This document shows, in pieces, positions 48,679 through 60,470 of a stretch of 64,000 bases of DNA. Under the pieces are notes generated by a model. The model was not told where the DNA came from, searched no databases, and worked only from the letters and a program-made list of their open reading frames with translations. A program made the position numbers and the translations under genes. Position 1 is the first letter of the stretch. Each line of letters begins with the position of its first letter. Location of the stretch: positions 31,344,214-31,408,213 of the forward strand of contig CM049320.1 in the NCBI GenBank assembly GCA_026874595.1. Direction: 5' to 3'. Source of the stretch: Sipunculus nudus. Its lineage: Eukaryota; Annelida; Sipuncula; Golfingiida; Sipunculidae.

Positions 48679-50497
48679 ATGACGAAACGAGGTGTTCTTG
48701 GTGGATGCAATAATACCAACAAGGATAGTGTGAACGTCCACAATTGGCCGAAAGTCGTACGTTAAGGGAAAAGGTGGGCCTGTCAGACAGAGACGGGAAC
48801 TCCTGGCAAAACTTTCCAGTTTCATTTATGGGGCACAATTCCGGATCCCTGACGATTTTTAAAACTATCAGCAATGGGAAGCTGGATATATAAAAAGAAA
48901 CAACTAAATCTGACACAAGGGGCAATTCCGAGTATAAATCCACCAGAACCCGCTTCAAGGCCGACTGAGAGTGGATCCAGCCTTGCTTCAACTTCAATCA
49001 AGGGCCGGGGCAAGATAACGCCGCCAAGCGCCCGAGGTACACGCTGGCAAAAGGTGTGAAGCACGCTAGATTAGAAGAAAAGGGTTCTATAACGGTGAGG
49101 AAATTGACTGCTAAAAGGGAAAATTATTTATTTATTTTAAATTATAAGAAATTGTCACGTGATTTGAATATACCTTATTATCGCCCATGTAAACACGGTT
49201 GTTGTGCTTAATCTACTCCGAGGCCTAGTGCAAAGTTGTTGCATTTTTTAAGCTTGGATTGTGCCCTTTTTTTTCAAGGGAAACCTATGAATGCCCCCAC
49301 AACTCCTGCCAAATTGCCTGGCAGTTAGCCGGCAAATTAGGGGTTCGCCAAGGGGTGTGTCCATAACCCCCAATTGTTTGTTAACAAATTACAGTGGCCA
49401 CTCCGATTTAAATACTCATTTAATGCTAACAGTTGTGACATTTTGCCTTATTTAACCTCAGATTTTCATATTATGCACAATTTTATTTTAATAAAGCATA
49501 AATACTATGATTATTGTGTGATAAGATCTTATGACAAGTTATGTTAGTATATATAAATATATTTTTTTAAAATTACAAATGAAATAGTTATCTTTCAGTT
49601 GTCCTGGAAATCATTGAAAATGGCATATTGTTTCAAATTCAGGTTGCCCAGTGAATGTATCAACAAAAATGCTGGTGTCCAGTGCTCACTGATTGGTGAA
49701 GCTCGGGTTGGCCAAAATACAGAAGATTGCAGCATCTTCAATGATGAAGAAGAACCAGATGATGATGATGATGAAACACCACCAGTTTATGCAGTGATGA
49801 ATTCTTCCCTTCTGATGATGAAGATTATGATACCGATTCATCCTCCTATGAACTAATTGTTAAATATTTAATATTTATAGATTTGACATTTATTATAGAT
49901 TTTTCTTATATCAGTTTGTTCATGCTGACTGATTTTTATTCAGGCACCGCTCAAGAATAATTGCCTTGATGTCTGTCCATAAGTCCTTGGTCCATCCATC
50001 ATTCCTTTAAATGCAAATCCAACGCTGCTTCCAAGCACATACATGTACCTTAAGATCCTGTTAATGCTTCATCTAAATAATCTTTTAAAAATTTTCTGAA
50101 TATAGGTCCCATTCAGGTTATTTGGGGTGGTAAGTTTCAGGCCAATGTGACATCCAATATGGCAACAGGGCTGGGATTTTGAGGATATTTTGACTGCGTG
50201 GTCCTGTTTAAGGACCTTTTATGGTCCAAAAGCATTAGCTTATATGAAGAAATACACCAAGATCAAGAGCCCAAATTTACTGTATTCCACTCACAACTGA
50301 AGGAGTTGATTAGCCTCTGTCCAAACAGCACACCTTGTACACATGAGCAGGTGATTCTTGTTAAGGACACTGCAGTCCAGGTAAGCGAGATATGCAACAA
50401 CTGTAACCTGCACAGGAAGTGGCGGAGTCAACCTTATATTCGCCAGATGCCTGCTGGTAAACTTGAGCTCAAACACAACATTGTGCACATGGACTAG
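48679..50497 (+). pseudogene. Decayed THAP-finger gene
   Basis: MTKRGVLGGCNN...HNWPK at 48679 matches the start of THAP (C2CH) zinc fingers, but the first zinc-ligand Cys of the usual KRC is Gly. The frame breaks after HNWPKVVR. A shifted frame continues to FIYGAQFRIPDDF, where the family has C..HF..DF, so both last ligands are lost. Then KKKQLNLTQGAIPSI fits the linker after a THAP domain. A second block begins after TATCTTTCAG at 49599 and has an acidic DDDDDE run, then a frameshift to DDEDYDTDSSSYEL. A third (about 50198-50497) has EPKFTVFHSQLKELISLCPN, CNNCNLHRKWRSQP and MPAG, a block I associate with THAP-bearing transposase-like invertebrate proteins. Not functional as read. Confidence 0.65.
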
Positions 50498-50732
50498 AAG
50501 GCTCCATTTCTGCATCTTGTAACTGTAAATACTTGATTATTGCTATTATACAGGATATGTGTGCAATTTGACTGCAAGCATTGATTTAATATTCTTTAAT
50601 AATTGTGGTGTAAGATCTTGTGCACTGAAATAATGAAGTTCATTGCTACATCTTATCAACTAATATCTCATCAGTGTGCTCAAGGATGTACACTTATCAG
50701 TTCAATCTAGGACATCTGAACCTTTTGTAAAG
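50498..50732. other. Gap between convergent genes
   Basis: AT-rich; nothing recognised. Confidence 0.5.
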
Positions 50733-52535
50733 TTATTTCCCATCATGTGACATAAATGCCTGCTCAATCCTTTTTGCTGCACATGCTGGTAGTGGTATCC
50801 TGATGTGTCTCCCAAGGAATCCCCCAGTCCCATCATACCTGCTGCCTGAATGTGGTGTATCTGTATTTCCTACAAAAAGACATGTTGTGTATCATAAATA
50901 ATGTCAATATCACAAAGGATGACTAAAGATAAATTAAAAAGTGTCTGATTGGGGGTGCAAAATCTGTTTGGAAAATTATGTTCAGAGGTGGTGTTCTGAA
51001 ATATAAATTAACCCGTGTTATTCCTGGAAACTTTTTTTCCACTGAGATTATTTTGAAAATCACCCCTTGACATTGGGATATAGCTGACCTTGGCTATAAA
51101 CACAATAAACAACAAACTTGGTCTGCCTTGCTGTATGAAGATTTACTGACACCTTTGAGGGAAATGGCATGTGGAATGACATCATGACTACACTCCAAAG
51201 ATGGCCATATATAGGTTCATCTGGTCACATATGTCTTGGTGTAAACAAATAAGCTATAAAACTCCATAAACCATTAACCCCAGAGTTGAATTTACACCAA
51301 AATGAAATCACCTGAGATTTTCACTGTACTGATCTATATGTAAAATTGCAATAACATCTGTAATGCAACTATTACATTACCTTGCACACACACACACAGT
51401 GGCTTCAAGGGGGGGGGGGGGGGATGACAGGCATGGGAGGGTAATCAAAGTTAGAAAAAAGGAATATATATACCTTTGATTGTCTGTATGTTAATTCTAA
51501 ATCATTTTAGATATGAAATTTTTCATAGTAAGATCATAAATTGGACAAAAGTATACAATTCAGTTAATTAATATATTTCATTTGTATTATATAATATATT
51601 CTCTGAATAGTGTGTGTGTGTGTTGGGGGAGGGGGGGGGGTTATTACACTGACCATCCCTTCCCCCTTGCCAAAAAGTTTTGGGGATATATAACCCCCCT
51701 GCCTATATTGACACCCCTGCACACACAGAGAATTGAGTGAAAACAATAACCCTTGCAAGGTTATTGAAATGCATAAAAAATCAGTAAATATTACTAGTAT
51801 ATATCTAGTATTTGCAAAATTATTCTTTTTCAATAATTAATATTATATATATGTGCATGTAATATGTGCAAAAATAAAAATGAAAATTTAAATTTTTATA
51901 AAAAAATCATATATTTTTTAAAGTCATCATTATTAGTATTGTGAAAATAATTTTACAATTTTCAATGGCATCCAGGTTGAGAATTCACAAGTCACTTGTC
52001 AAATGACAGCTTTAATACTAGCTAGGTATATCAGTAATTTTTTTTTCCCAAAATTAAGATTTTCAGATAAGAAATACACTGCAAGATTGGTTTTTGCTTC
52101 CGGATTTTATTCAATATAGTTCTTAAATCCACAAAATATGACCACTCACTGATAAGTAATGGCATTTTAATAAATCACAGAAATACGCTAGCTGGGACCC
52201 ATCTTTCCAGGAAAACTTAGGACTGTCATAAAAAAATCAGTGCTTCATGCGTTGGTTGAGCGATATTTATTTCAGTTTAATAAATCAACATGCCCCAATT
52301 ACAGATAATTGAGATGTATTCAATGTAAGAGTAAAATAAAATAATTACCAGTCATTTGTGCCTGCTCCCATAGACGCCTGAGACGGTTCATCGGATTCTG
52401 TGTTGACACGGCTGTCACTGTCAGACTCTGTTCACCCTCCTTCGATCTCGCCTCGTCGAGCCAATGGCTCAAATCGAAATGGTTCAAATCACAAGGATTT
52501 TCAAATCCTACATCACTACAATCACTTTCTGACAT
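50733..52535 (-). CDS. Small two-exon gene with P2X7-like C-terminal block
   Basis: Model on the - strand: 52535-52349 and 50869-50733, joined in phase 1 (ACTG|GTAATT to TTTTTGTAG|GA), 107 residues. Exon 1 (MSESDCSDVGFEN...) is acidic, with RLRRLWEQAQMTG at its end. Exon 2 encodes GFLGRHIRIPLPACAAKRIE followed by QAFMSHDGK and stop, resembling the last block of P2X7-like cytoplasmic-domain proteins common in invertebrates (usual pattern R-x-P-x-P-x-C-V...I...F). The cysteine-rich WC-x-CG-x-C centre of that family is absent; it may lie in an exon I missed or be deleted. It faces the THAP relic tail to tail. Function unknown. Confidence 0.5.
51170..51310 (-). repeat. Dispersed repeat Y, inverted copy
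   Basis: Reverse complement matches 44620-44745: TTTTGGTGTAAATTCA, GAGTTTTATAGC, TGTTTACACCAAGA and TATGGCCATC in order. It lies in the intron of the small - strand gene. Confidence 0.65.
51311..52340. other. Intronic AT-rich sequence
   Basis: Contains poly-G runs near 51411-51423 and 51629-51641 and short CA/TG repeats. No further exon was identified. Confidence 0.5.
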
Positions 52536-52539
52536 AATT

Positions 52540-52700
52540 CCGAAATAACTAAATTTAAACCATAGTCGGTGGACGCTTGGTTGTCACTTGAGGCAATGGA
52601 AGTTTCATCGGATTGTTTACTTCGACCACCGCCGCGCCATGATGCTTGTGTGAGACGACTGTCACACGTGACGTCACGGATTTCCCCCTTGGCTTTCGGC
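52540..52700 (-). promoter_or_regulatory. CpG-rich upstream region with CRE/E-box
   Basis: GC-rich stretch upstream of the - strand start at 52535. CACACGTGACGTCA (52663-52676) is the exact reverse complement of the 14-bp site at 48553-48566 and lies 128 bp from the start codon. Confidence 0.55.
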
Positions 52701-52949
52701 AGTTTCCGGAGTGTATTCGGCGCGTCAGTTTCAAATGTCGTATTAATTGATTAAATTGCTAGATTAATGTTAAATGGACCATAACATCGTGTTTTGATAC
52801 ATAGAAGACGAGCATATGACCTAATCGACCTCCGTGCTGAGACTTGGACTTTAAACATTCATAATAAACCCCGTCATATCAAACAACTCTCAGTGTATTG
52901 TCATCATATGTATGTAAATGAAACTTGGAAGACAAAGCATAATCATATA

Positions 52950-53113
52950 CAGTAAAACCTCGAAAGTACGACAACCAATGGGACCTCGATAAAGTGGTTG
53001 CCTTTTCGAGGTGGTCGTCTAAGCGAGGTCTGATATAGAGCACAAAAAAAAATAATTGGTTTGTGAAACAGTGGTAGTTATTTTTAGGTTGTCTTTATAG
53101 GCGAGGTTTTACT
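52950..53113. mobile_element. pogo/Tigger-like MITE
   Basis: Ends CAGTAAAACCTCG and CGAGGTTTTACT are inverted repeats, and the interior keeps the GGTCGTC..GCGAGGT type of text. About 164 bp, non-coding. The left flank ends in TA as expected for a TA target; the right flank is altered. Confidence 0.75.
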
Positions 53114-53159
53114 AAATATACACAAAGGAAACACTTCAAAAAACTTTGTAACAAACTTT

Positions 53160-53355
53160 ATAAAGATCCAGTTTAAGTTGCAGAAAGGATTTCTGACATT
53201 ACTTATCAAATGAATTTTTTTTTCAAAATCACTATTTTCTATTAACTGGTTACGGCCAAATTGCCCGGTAGCCGTGTGAGATTTGTCAATTGCTATTTAA
53301 TCGACAGCAGTCGTGAGGTTTTCTACACATTGGGCAAGTTTACACAGAAAAAAAT
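53160..53355 (-). repeat. Dispersed repeat W, inverted 5' part
   Basis: Reverse complement of 44835-45020, sharing GTAAACTTGCCCAATGTGTA and GGCCGTAACCAGT. Confidence 0.8.
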
Positions 53356-53477
53356 TATAATCAGCATATATGTTAGATGTACATATGGAATGCAGATTAG
53401 AAAAATTCAAATTGCTTGAGATTTTTTCCCGCATAATATATTACTCCCCTTTCTTTCATCTGCTCAGTATGTCCAAA

Positions 53478-54295
53478 ACAGTGTCCGCCGTGCAGTATTC
53501 ATACTGTCCGTGCAGTGTTCACGCTGTCCGTGCAGTATTCATACTGTCCGTGCAGTTTTCATACTGTCCGTGCAGTGTTCACGTTGTCTGTGCAGTGCCC
53601 ATGCTGTCCGTGCAGTGTTCAAGTTGTCTGTGCAGTGCCCATGCTGTCCGTGCAATGCTCATACTGTCCGTGCAGTGTTCATACTGTCCGTGCAGTGTCC
53701 ACGCTGTCCCTGCAGTGTCCATGCTGTCCGTACAGCGTTCATACTGTCCGTTCAGTGTTCACGTTGTCTGTGCAGTGCCCATGCTGTCCGTGCAGTGTTC
53801 ACGCTGTCCATGCAGTGTTCACGTTGCCTGTGCAGTGCCCATGCTGTCCGTGCAGTGTTCACACTGTCCGTGCAGTATTCATACTGTCCGTGCAGTGTTC
53901 ATACTGTCCGTGCAGTGTTCACGTTGTCTGTGCAGTGCCCGTGCTGTCCGTGCAATGCTCGTACTGTCCGTGCAGTGTTCATACTGTCCGTGCAGTGTCC
54001 ACGCTGTCCATGCAGTGTTCACACTGTCCGTGCAGTATTCATACTGTCCGTGCAGTGTTCATACTGTCCGTGCAGTGTTCACGTTGTCTGTGCAGTGCCC
54101 GTGCTGTCCGTGCAATGCTCGTACTGTCCGTGCAGTGTTCATACTGTCCGTGCAGTGTCCACGCTGTCCATGCAGTGTCCATGCTGTCCGTGCAGTATTC
54201 ATAATGTTCTTGCAGTGTTCACGCTATCTGTGCAGTGTTCTCACTGTCTGGGCAGTGTCCATGATGTTCGTGCAGTGTTCTCACTGTCCGTTCAG
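53478..54295. repeat. 20-bp minisatellite, ~40 copies
   Basis: The unit CAGTGTTCATACTGTCCGTG repeats with point variants. Because 20 is not a multiple of three and the unit has no stop on the + strand, all three + frames are open for 229-319 codons and encode the same Cys-rich 20-residue period. Variant order repeats every 160 bp (ACGTTGTCTG at 53761, 53921 and 54081). Judged non-coding. Confidence 0.93.
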
Positions 54296-54960
54296 CCAGA
54301 AGCAGAAGACGCCATTATGTTACATCTAACTCACAACTAAACGTCTCCCCAACAGGTGAACCCTTGTCTTTATGTTCTTGGTTTATAAGGTAATGTTTCA
54401 TCATATAATGTGGAACCCATCTGATTAATGTGACTATTATTTTCTTATATTAATGCTTAACCTTTATATATATATATATATATTGCTGTATGTATTTTTT
54501 TATCTGTGTGTGTAAATGGGAATGAACACAGTCTGTTTAATATGCCGGGGTTGAGGAATTCACTTATTTTGAAGAAACTTGAAATGTGGCAGGTCATTCG
54601 ATTTGTATTATTGAGCATCATTTTTAATGTCTAATTTATATTTTATCTGAGTTTTATCTAAGTTTACAATTGAACACTCAGATTCATCACTCTGCATATC
54701 TAACTTAAGACTATTTTGGTAAAATTAAAATATAGGATTTTTTATATATGCTACTAAAATCACTGTTAATGTCAAAATTGTATAATCATCCAATTTTGGA
54801 TATCTGATTCTAAACCTTCCCGATGGAGGACATGGATCACATTTCGACTGACATTAGAACTTATGATCTGAGGCATACAACGAGAATAACTATTACAACC
54901 ACAGACACGTCATTTAAAGCATTCAAATAAAACCACTTTACTAAGCGCCAGGGTAAACAA
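54296..54960. other. No gene seen
   Basis: AT-rich sequence with a short (AT)n tract near 54468-54483. Confidence 0.5.
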
Positions 54961-54964
54961 GCAA

Positions 54965-55360
54965 ATTCGTGGAATTTATATCCCACGCTTCCGCCTCTTG
55001 TTTTCCCACTTTAGCCCCATCATTATGTTTTAGTTTATATTTTCCCCTGAAGATGTCTCCAAATGTTAAAGTGCCTGTGTTTTTGTTTTCATTATCCCTT
55101 GAAGATATTCTACATGTCATATTTGTTTGTGAATAGGGAACAAAAGGGACATTTTATGTTTGTTTTTGGGCTGGTGTTAACCAATTTTTTCAGATGGACA
55201 CACCCAAACAAATCCAAACCAAGGTCTGTATGGGAGCAATAACTGACCAAAATATTTAGGAAAGTAATCGCACGGAAACGAAATCCTGACGGACAGAAAG
55301 ACGGACAGACAGACAAACCCAAATAAATGTCCCCCTTTCCGCGAAAGCGGGGCAACAATG
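54965..55360. mobile_element. MITE-like dispersed repeat
   Basis: The left edge TATATCCCACGCTTCCGC and the right edge GCGAAAGCGGGGCAACAA are imperfect inverted repeats. The interior has a GACGGACAGACAGAC tract. Type uncertain. Confidence 0.45.
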
Positions 55361-55789
55361 AGGAGAGTGTTGGTCCAAACCTTACTGTGATGGGAGGAGG
55401 GCGTAACGTAACTGTAGAGGGTCGACTACTGGCATAGCGTCACACGGCACCTTGTACAGTAATTTAATGTGATTGTGGCTCTGGGTATGAGGCTACGTGT
55501 CAATGATTTTGAATAACCTGAAAAAAAAAAAAAAAATCCAGTGCTTTCATGATATAGGAGAAATTGTATCACAATTGGTTTTATAGTATTAGTTCTCAGA
55601 TTGGGAAAAAATATTAGAATTTGGATGAAAATTTGTAATTTCAGTTAGGTTTTGTAAGCGAAATATATGCCTAACTTTTAAGGTCATGTAATTTTAACTT
55701 GGTTTTATAATATGTCGCCAATAATGTTATCACATGCTATAGAAATGACTACATGCTATACTATTGTGTGGGGTAATGTGAGAGTTGCA

Positions 55790-55953
55790 GTTTACGGTGT
55801 AAGTCTAGGTGTATGTGTTCTGCACCGGAAAAGAATTCGCTGTACCTGGAAACCGATTATTATATAGATTATAATATATATAGATTTGATCACGGAGATA
55901 ATGTTTTGATAGGGGATGTACGATGAATAACAAAACCGGTTAGGGATTCGTTT

Positions 55954-56008
<55 letters not shown>

Positions 56009-56340
56009 GTTTACATGACTTGGTATTCTTGCATGGACCCTATCGTAACAAATATCAGATCACAGAGCAAAAGTAAACTAGTTTATTACAAACGTTCACA
56101 CACAGGTGGTACAATGGAATGTTCATAAATGGGCTACTGGTTCGTGTGTACAGCTTATCTGAGCTGGTGATCAGTATGTTGACAGTACCCATTTTGTTCG
56201 CTGCTGCATTAACTGAGATATTTTGATTTTGCTTTCTGTTTGGGCCCTACCTAGTCCTTGTAACAGCCATCCTATAACCAACATCGTGTTTTCATCAGGA
56301 ATACAGACCTAAAACTCAAGACCACTTTTCCGTAATATTT
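55790..56340 (+). repeat. Dispersed repeat Z, copy 2
   Basis: Parallel to 58165-58590: GTTCTGCAC, CTGGAAAC, AAAACCGGTTAGG-like, CTTGGTATTCTTG, CCTATCGTA, ATATCAG, GGGCTA and TGTGTACAGCTTATCTGAG. A long (AT)n tract lies at 55954-56005. Confidence 0.7.
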
Positions 56341-56678
56341 CTTTCGCATTTAGGCACAATCTGATGACAAATTTTCCCCAAAAGTAATTGTTTTGCTCAT
56401 TTGTCAATGCTTTCTCAATCATTTATATTGAAATAAATATATATATGTGTGTGTATTTATGTGTGTTTGTGTGTGTGTGTCGTCAGTTCACCTACCTGCA
56501 CCAAGATGTTCCAATGATTTGGTCATCATTTAAAGTCGTCAGTTCATGTTTGATTTAATACAATATTATTCATACTACATGGTAAATAATAATGAGAAGG
56601 GCAATATAGTATTAAAAAAAGATCAGAAAATGCCAGAAAAGTAATAGTTAATAAGTAATGGATAAGTAAATGACCCAG

Positions 56679-57130
56679 AAAAGTAACAAATTTAAATGCA
56701 ATCTACACTTATAGCAATTCAAGCTCCTGTTGACCTACCCACACCAAGAAGTTCCACAGATCTGGTCCACCTTTAAAGTTGTCAGTTCATGTTTGTTAAA
56801 GTGATGTCATTAAACGATTTTAAAATTTATGTAAAGTACCCATAACAAGATGTTTCTACGATCTTGTCATCATTTATAGTTTGTCAGTTTACGTTTATTT
56901 CAACAATATCATCAGATGGTTTTTTAACATGCATGTCCTGCCCATACCCAGAAGTTTCTGCGAACTTGTCATCATTTGCAGTTGTCAGTTCACGTTTATT
57001 TCAACAATATCATCAGGCGGGTTTAAAACATGCATGATCTACCCATACCAGATGTTCCTGTGATCTGGTCATCATTTAAAGTTGTAAGTTCACATTCACT
57101 GCAATGGTATCATCAGTGTAATTTTAAATA
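56679..57130. repeat. ~101-bp minisatellite, 4-5 copies
   Basis: TTGTCAGTTCACGTTTATTT-like anchors at 56779, 56881, 56982 and 57082, with ACCCATACCAGATGTTCCTG-like text between them. A related partial copy is near 56480-56545. Confidence 0.85.
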
Positions 57131-58164
57131 TATTTGGCCGACCGACACCGAGATGAACCACTGTTCCGAACACAATATGCGAAATGTCAGGTATTACCGA
57201 TATAGGTGTGTCTCCCGCTTTCTTACTATTCGCTTAGGCCAAGGCCATAAAGTCGTGTTTTATGGGTATTTGTCTCCCTCACTTACATGCCATAACAGTA
57301 ATTTAATTAAATTTATGTATAAGCGAACTAGGAGTTTTAATTCGAACTGATAGTTTATTTCAATATAAGCATCTGACACGAGTCAGATTTAGTTTGAATA
57401 TTTGATACTTGATATAATAACGATTATGTACATCTTGGAAGTTGCTGCATGGTTAACCGTGAAAAATAAATCCTCGCGAACCACTGAAGACGTGAAAATT
57501 GCGATAGTCGACTCATGAATATGAAGCCAACAACAGTATAGTGTGCGTTATATATGTGCAATCTGATAATGTAGCCATGCTTGATCATGTATTTTCTTTA
57601 TATAAGGATGGGAAAAAGATACACAAGGACTTTAACCCCGGTCCTCATGATGATGTCCTGTCTCTAAAGCTGCCAGTTATCCCCAAACATCTCTGCGTAT
57701 CAGCATATATTCATTAGAACCAGCAAATGATGTTGCGGAAAGGAAAGTTATGGTCAAATGTAATTCACGTGTCGATACAGCGAAAATAACCTATGATTTA
57801 GCATAATTATTTGCAATCAAAACTCTCGTGTAAAACCACTTTCTTGAACAATTACGCCTTGGTAATGACGATTATAGAAGATATGAATGGGGTCTTTGCA
57901 TTCCAGATATAAGATTACATCAGAAAATGTACCTAACATGGGAAGCTATGATCAGTTAAGGTGTGTAGATTAAACTTTTATAACAAGAATGGTAGTACAG
58001 AGAAATGGGTTAACACATACAAAACATAACATTTAAAAAGGGCAAACATTTTAATAAAAGAAAACTGTTACCATACTATAAAGAAAAAAATTGGCATAAC
58101 CTGCTGTAGAAACGTTCAAATGCAGGACTGTCTTGTGGAAGGCTTGACAAACGTGGCAATGACA
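57131..58164. other. No gene seen
   Basis: No repeat or coding signal that I can support. Confidence 0.45.
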
Positions 58165-58590
58165 GGTTACGGTGCGACTTCCGATGCATGTATTCTGCAC
58201 AGAGAAGAGGAGTCAGGGCGCCTGGAAACTGGTTGTTGTATTCCGCTGTGTGATATGGCGAAAGGTATGGCGAACATGATTGTGTTGATTTCAGTGGTGA
58301 GATAATCGTTTGATGGTACTGGAAGAATGAAGAAAAAACCGGTTGTGTAGATATGTTATCAAGAGCGGTGTTAATATCAATCGTACAGATCACTTGGTAT
58401 TCTTGTACCAGTCCTATCGTATCAAATATCGGTGCAATTAAAATAGCAGGTTATATGGTATATTGATAACTGGGCTATTTCATCGTGTGTATAGCTTATC
58501 TGAGTGAATTATCAAGGCGTATGTTGCATATAGCAATAACCAGCAGGAATTTAACATTTTTAGGTTGTTGTTTGTTTGGATGAAGGTGCA
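58165..58590 (+). repeat. Dispersed repeat Z, copy 3
   Basis: Partner of 55790-56340, lacking the (AT)n expansion. A 105-codon minus frame across its left part is not conserved in the other copy. Confidence 0.65.
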
Positions 58591-58993
58591 TGTATTATCA
58601 ATCCCACCACAAACATCAGTGACGGATCCAGAGGGGAGCGCCCCCTCCCCCCCCCCCCCTGAGCTGTAACATCACTCATTTTTTTTATTTCTTTTCCCGG
58701 TTATTCGTAATTAATTTTATTTTTTTTTATATCTTTTTGAAACCCCTAGCCATTTAATTATCAATTCATCCACAGCTTATTACAATCTAATTCATAAGTT
58801 AAGGATTTTAATGAACAGCCCTGTGGTTAATATCCAAATGTTTCTATACTGAAGATAGGAGTTTTCCGTTATTACACTCAGCTGCCTAATAACACCGAAG
58901 GGACACCCTGTATACCTGTAATATACTTTACAAATAAACATGGCTTTAGGTTTTATTCATATAGTTGGAAAAAATATTAATATTATTATAGGC

Positions 58994-58995
<2 letters not shown>

Positions 58996-59037
<42 letters not shown>
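58996..59037. repeat. (AT)n microsatellite
   Basis: Uninterrupted AT dinucleotide tract. Confidence 0.95.
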
Positions 59038-59040
<3 letters not shown>

Positions 59041-59348
59041 TAGATTTTTACTACCTACGTGATAATATTGCATATTTAATATTGCATACATAATATGATT
59101 AATACCCATCAACCACTAACCCAGTATATAAGCGCACCCTATTTTCGAATAATTTCTTGATACGCCATTGAACATGCGATTCCAGCAGGGATATCGGCTG
59201 ACCGTAAAGACAACATTTCGATACAATTTTGCCGCCACTGGTCACTGTTCTATATAGGCCATATTGTATACAGCAGGGCATAACACGTACTAAAAATGCT
59301 GATGCATTTTAATTAAAGATAAATGATCACATTTTATGTTGATAAATG

Positions 59349-59957
59349 AGATTTTTTTAGTGTGTATAGCATACCGGGCAAGGGCATTAGACGGTACTTT
59401 GAATATCCGTTTCAGATGAAATGCTGACAATGAAAATAGGGATTTGGTGGTTTTAGCAGAAATTGAAATATTCAGGTTTTGTTTTCTGTTTTAAAAAAAT
59501 TATAATAGCCATTTTTCAACTCAATAGGAATGCAGGTTGATAAGTCAAGAAACATTTTCTTATATTTTGTCACATTTATTCACTTTTCTGTCCTTGGACC
59601 TTTGTTGTTCTTCTGATGAAATATCTCACAGGTAATTTCTTGGCGAATGGAGATATTTCTTAGTGTGTATAGCATACCGGATATGGGCATCAGACGGTAC
59701 TTTGAATATCCGTTTTTGATGAAATGCTGACAATGAAAATAGGGATTTTGTTTGTTCTAGCAGAAACTGAAATATTTAGGTTTTGTTTTTTTTCTGTTTT
59801 AAAATCTTTATAATATCCATCTTTCAACTCAATAGGAATGCAGGTTGATAAGTCAAGACAACATTTTCTCATATTTTGTCACTATTATTCACTTTTCTGT
59901 CTTTGGACCTTTGTTGTTCTTCTGATGAAATATCTCACAGGTAATTTCTTGGCGAAT
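59349..59957. repeat. Two tandem 303-bp units
   Basis: TGTGTATAGCATACCGG at 59361 and 59664, and CACAGGTAATTTCTTGGCGA at the end of each unit. The copies are roughly 90 percent alike. The first boxes resemble repeat Z. Confidence 0.9.
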
Positions 59958-60060
59958 TGAGATGGAACAGAGGACAATTACACAATGAATTGCACGGTCA
60001 TAGCGATAATAAAAAAATAACAGCCACGTGAAGTATCTAGAAAAGTAACGATCAAGCCAG

Positions 60061-60470
60061 TTCGGTACATTTGTTTTCAAACCGTGGTTTGGCCAAACGG
60101 TTTATTGCGTTCACACGGGCATCTCGCACCAATACGTGTCGTTTACATTTCACATGTGAAACAATCTAGCAATATGCTAACACCTATATTTCAGAAAATC
60201 AGGCGAAACAATTTACTATTCCATGGTGTACCGGAGAGAAATGGACGAGAGGGGTGTCAGAAGAAAGTAACATTAATGAAGTAAGAGAAAATAGGGCATG
60301 TTTTAGAAACTGTGGATAATGGAATAAGTATTGATAGGGCACAAAGGCTAACTGTTTAATACAGAGATGGAAAACCAAGGGGTTGTAATTGTGATTCGCA
60401 TACTACAGACAGAAAGACATTGGAGTCTAGATATTTGAGTATCAAATGATTATAGTGAACATGTCAGGCT
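60061..60470 (+). repeat. Diverged duplicate of 41284-41400 plus 42500-42760
   Basis: Starts with MITE text (GCGTTCACACGGGCATC, CATTTCACATG), then runs into GGCGAAACAATTTACTATTC, GTCAGAAGAAAGTAA and AGAGATGGAAAACCAAG. The roughly 1.1 kb that separates these parts near 41.4-42.5 kb is missing here. Confidence 0.7.

Noticed and set aside
50375-50386. CCAG|GTAAGC as a splice donor in the THAP relic
   Set aside because: The recognisable family block (VSEICNNCNLHRKWRSQP) reads straight through it.
53370-54340. Cys-rich proteins of 319, 276 and 229 residues
   Set aside because: All three frames are open because the 20-bp unit lacks stops; no start context or unique domain.
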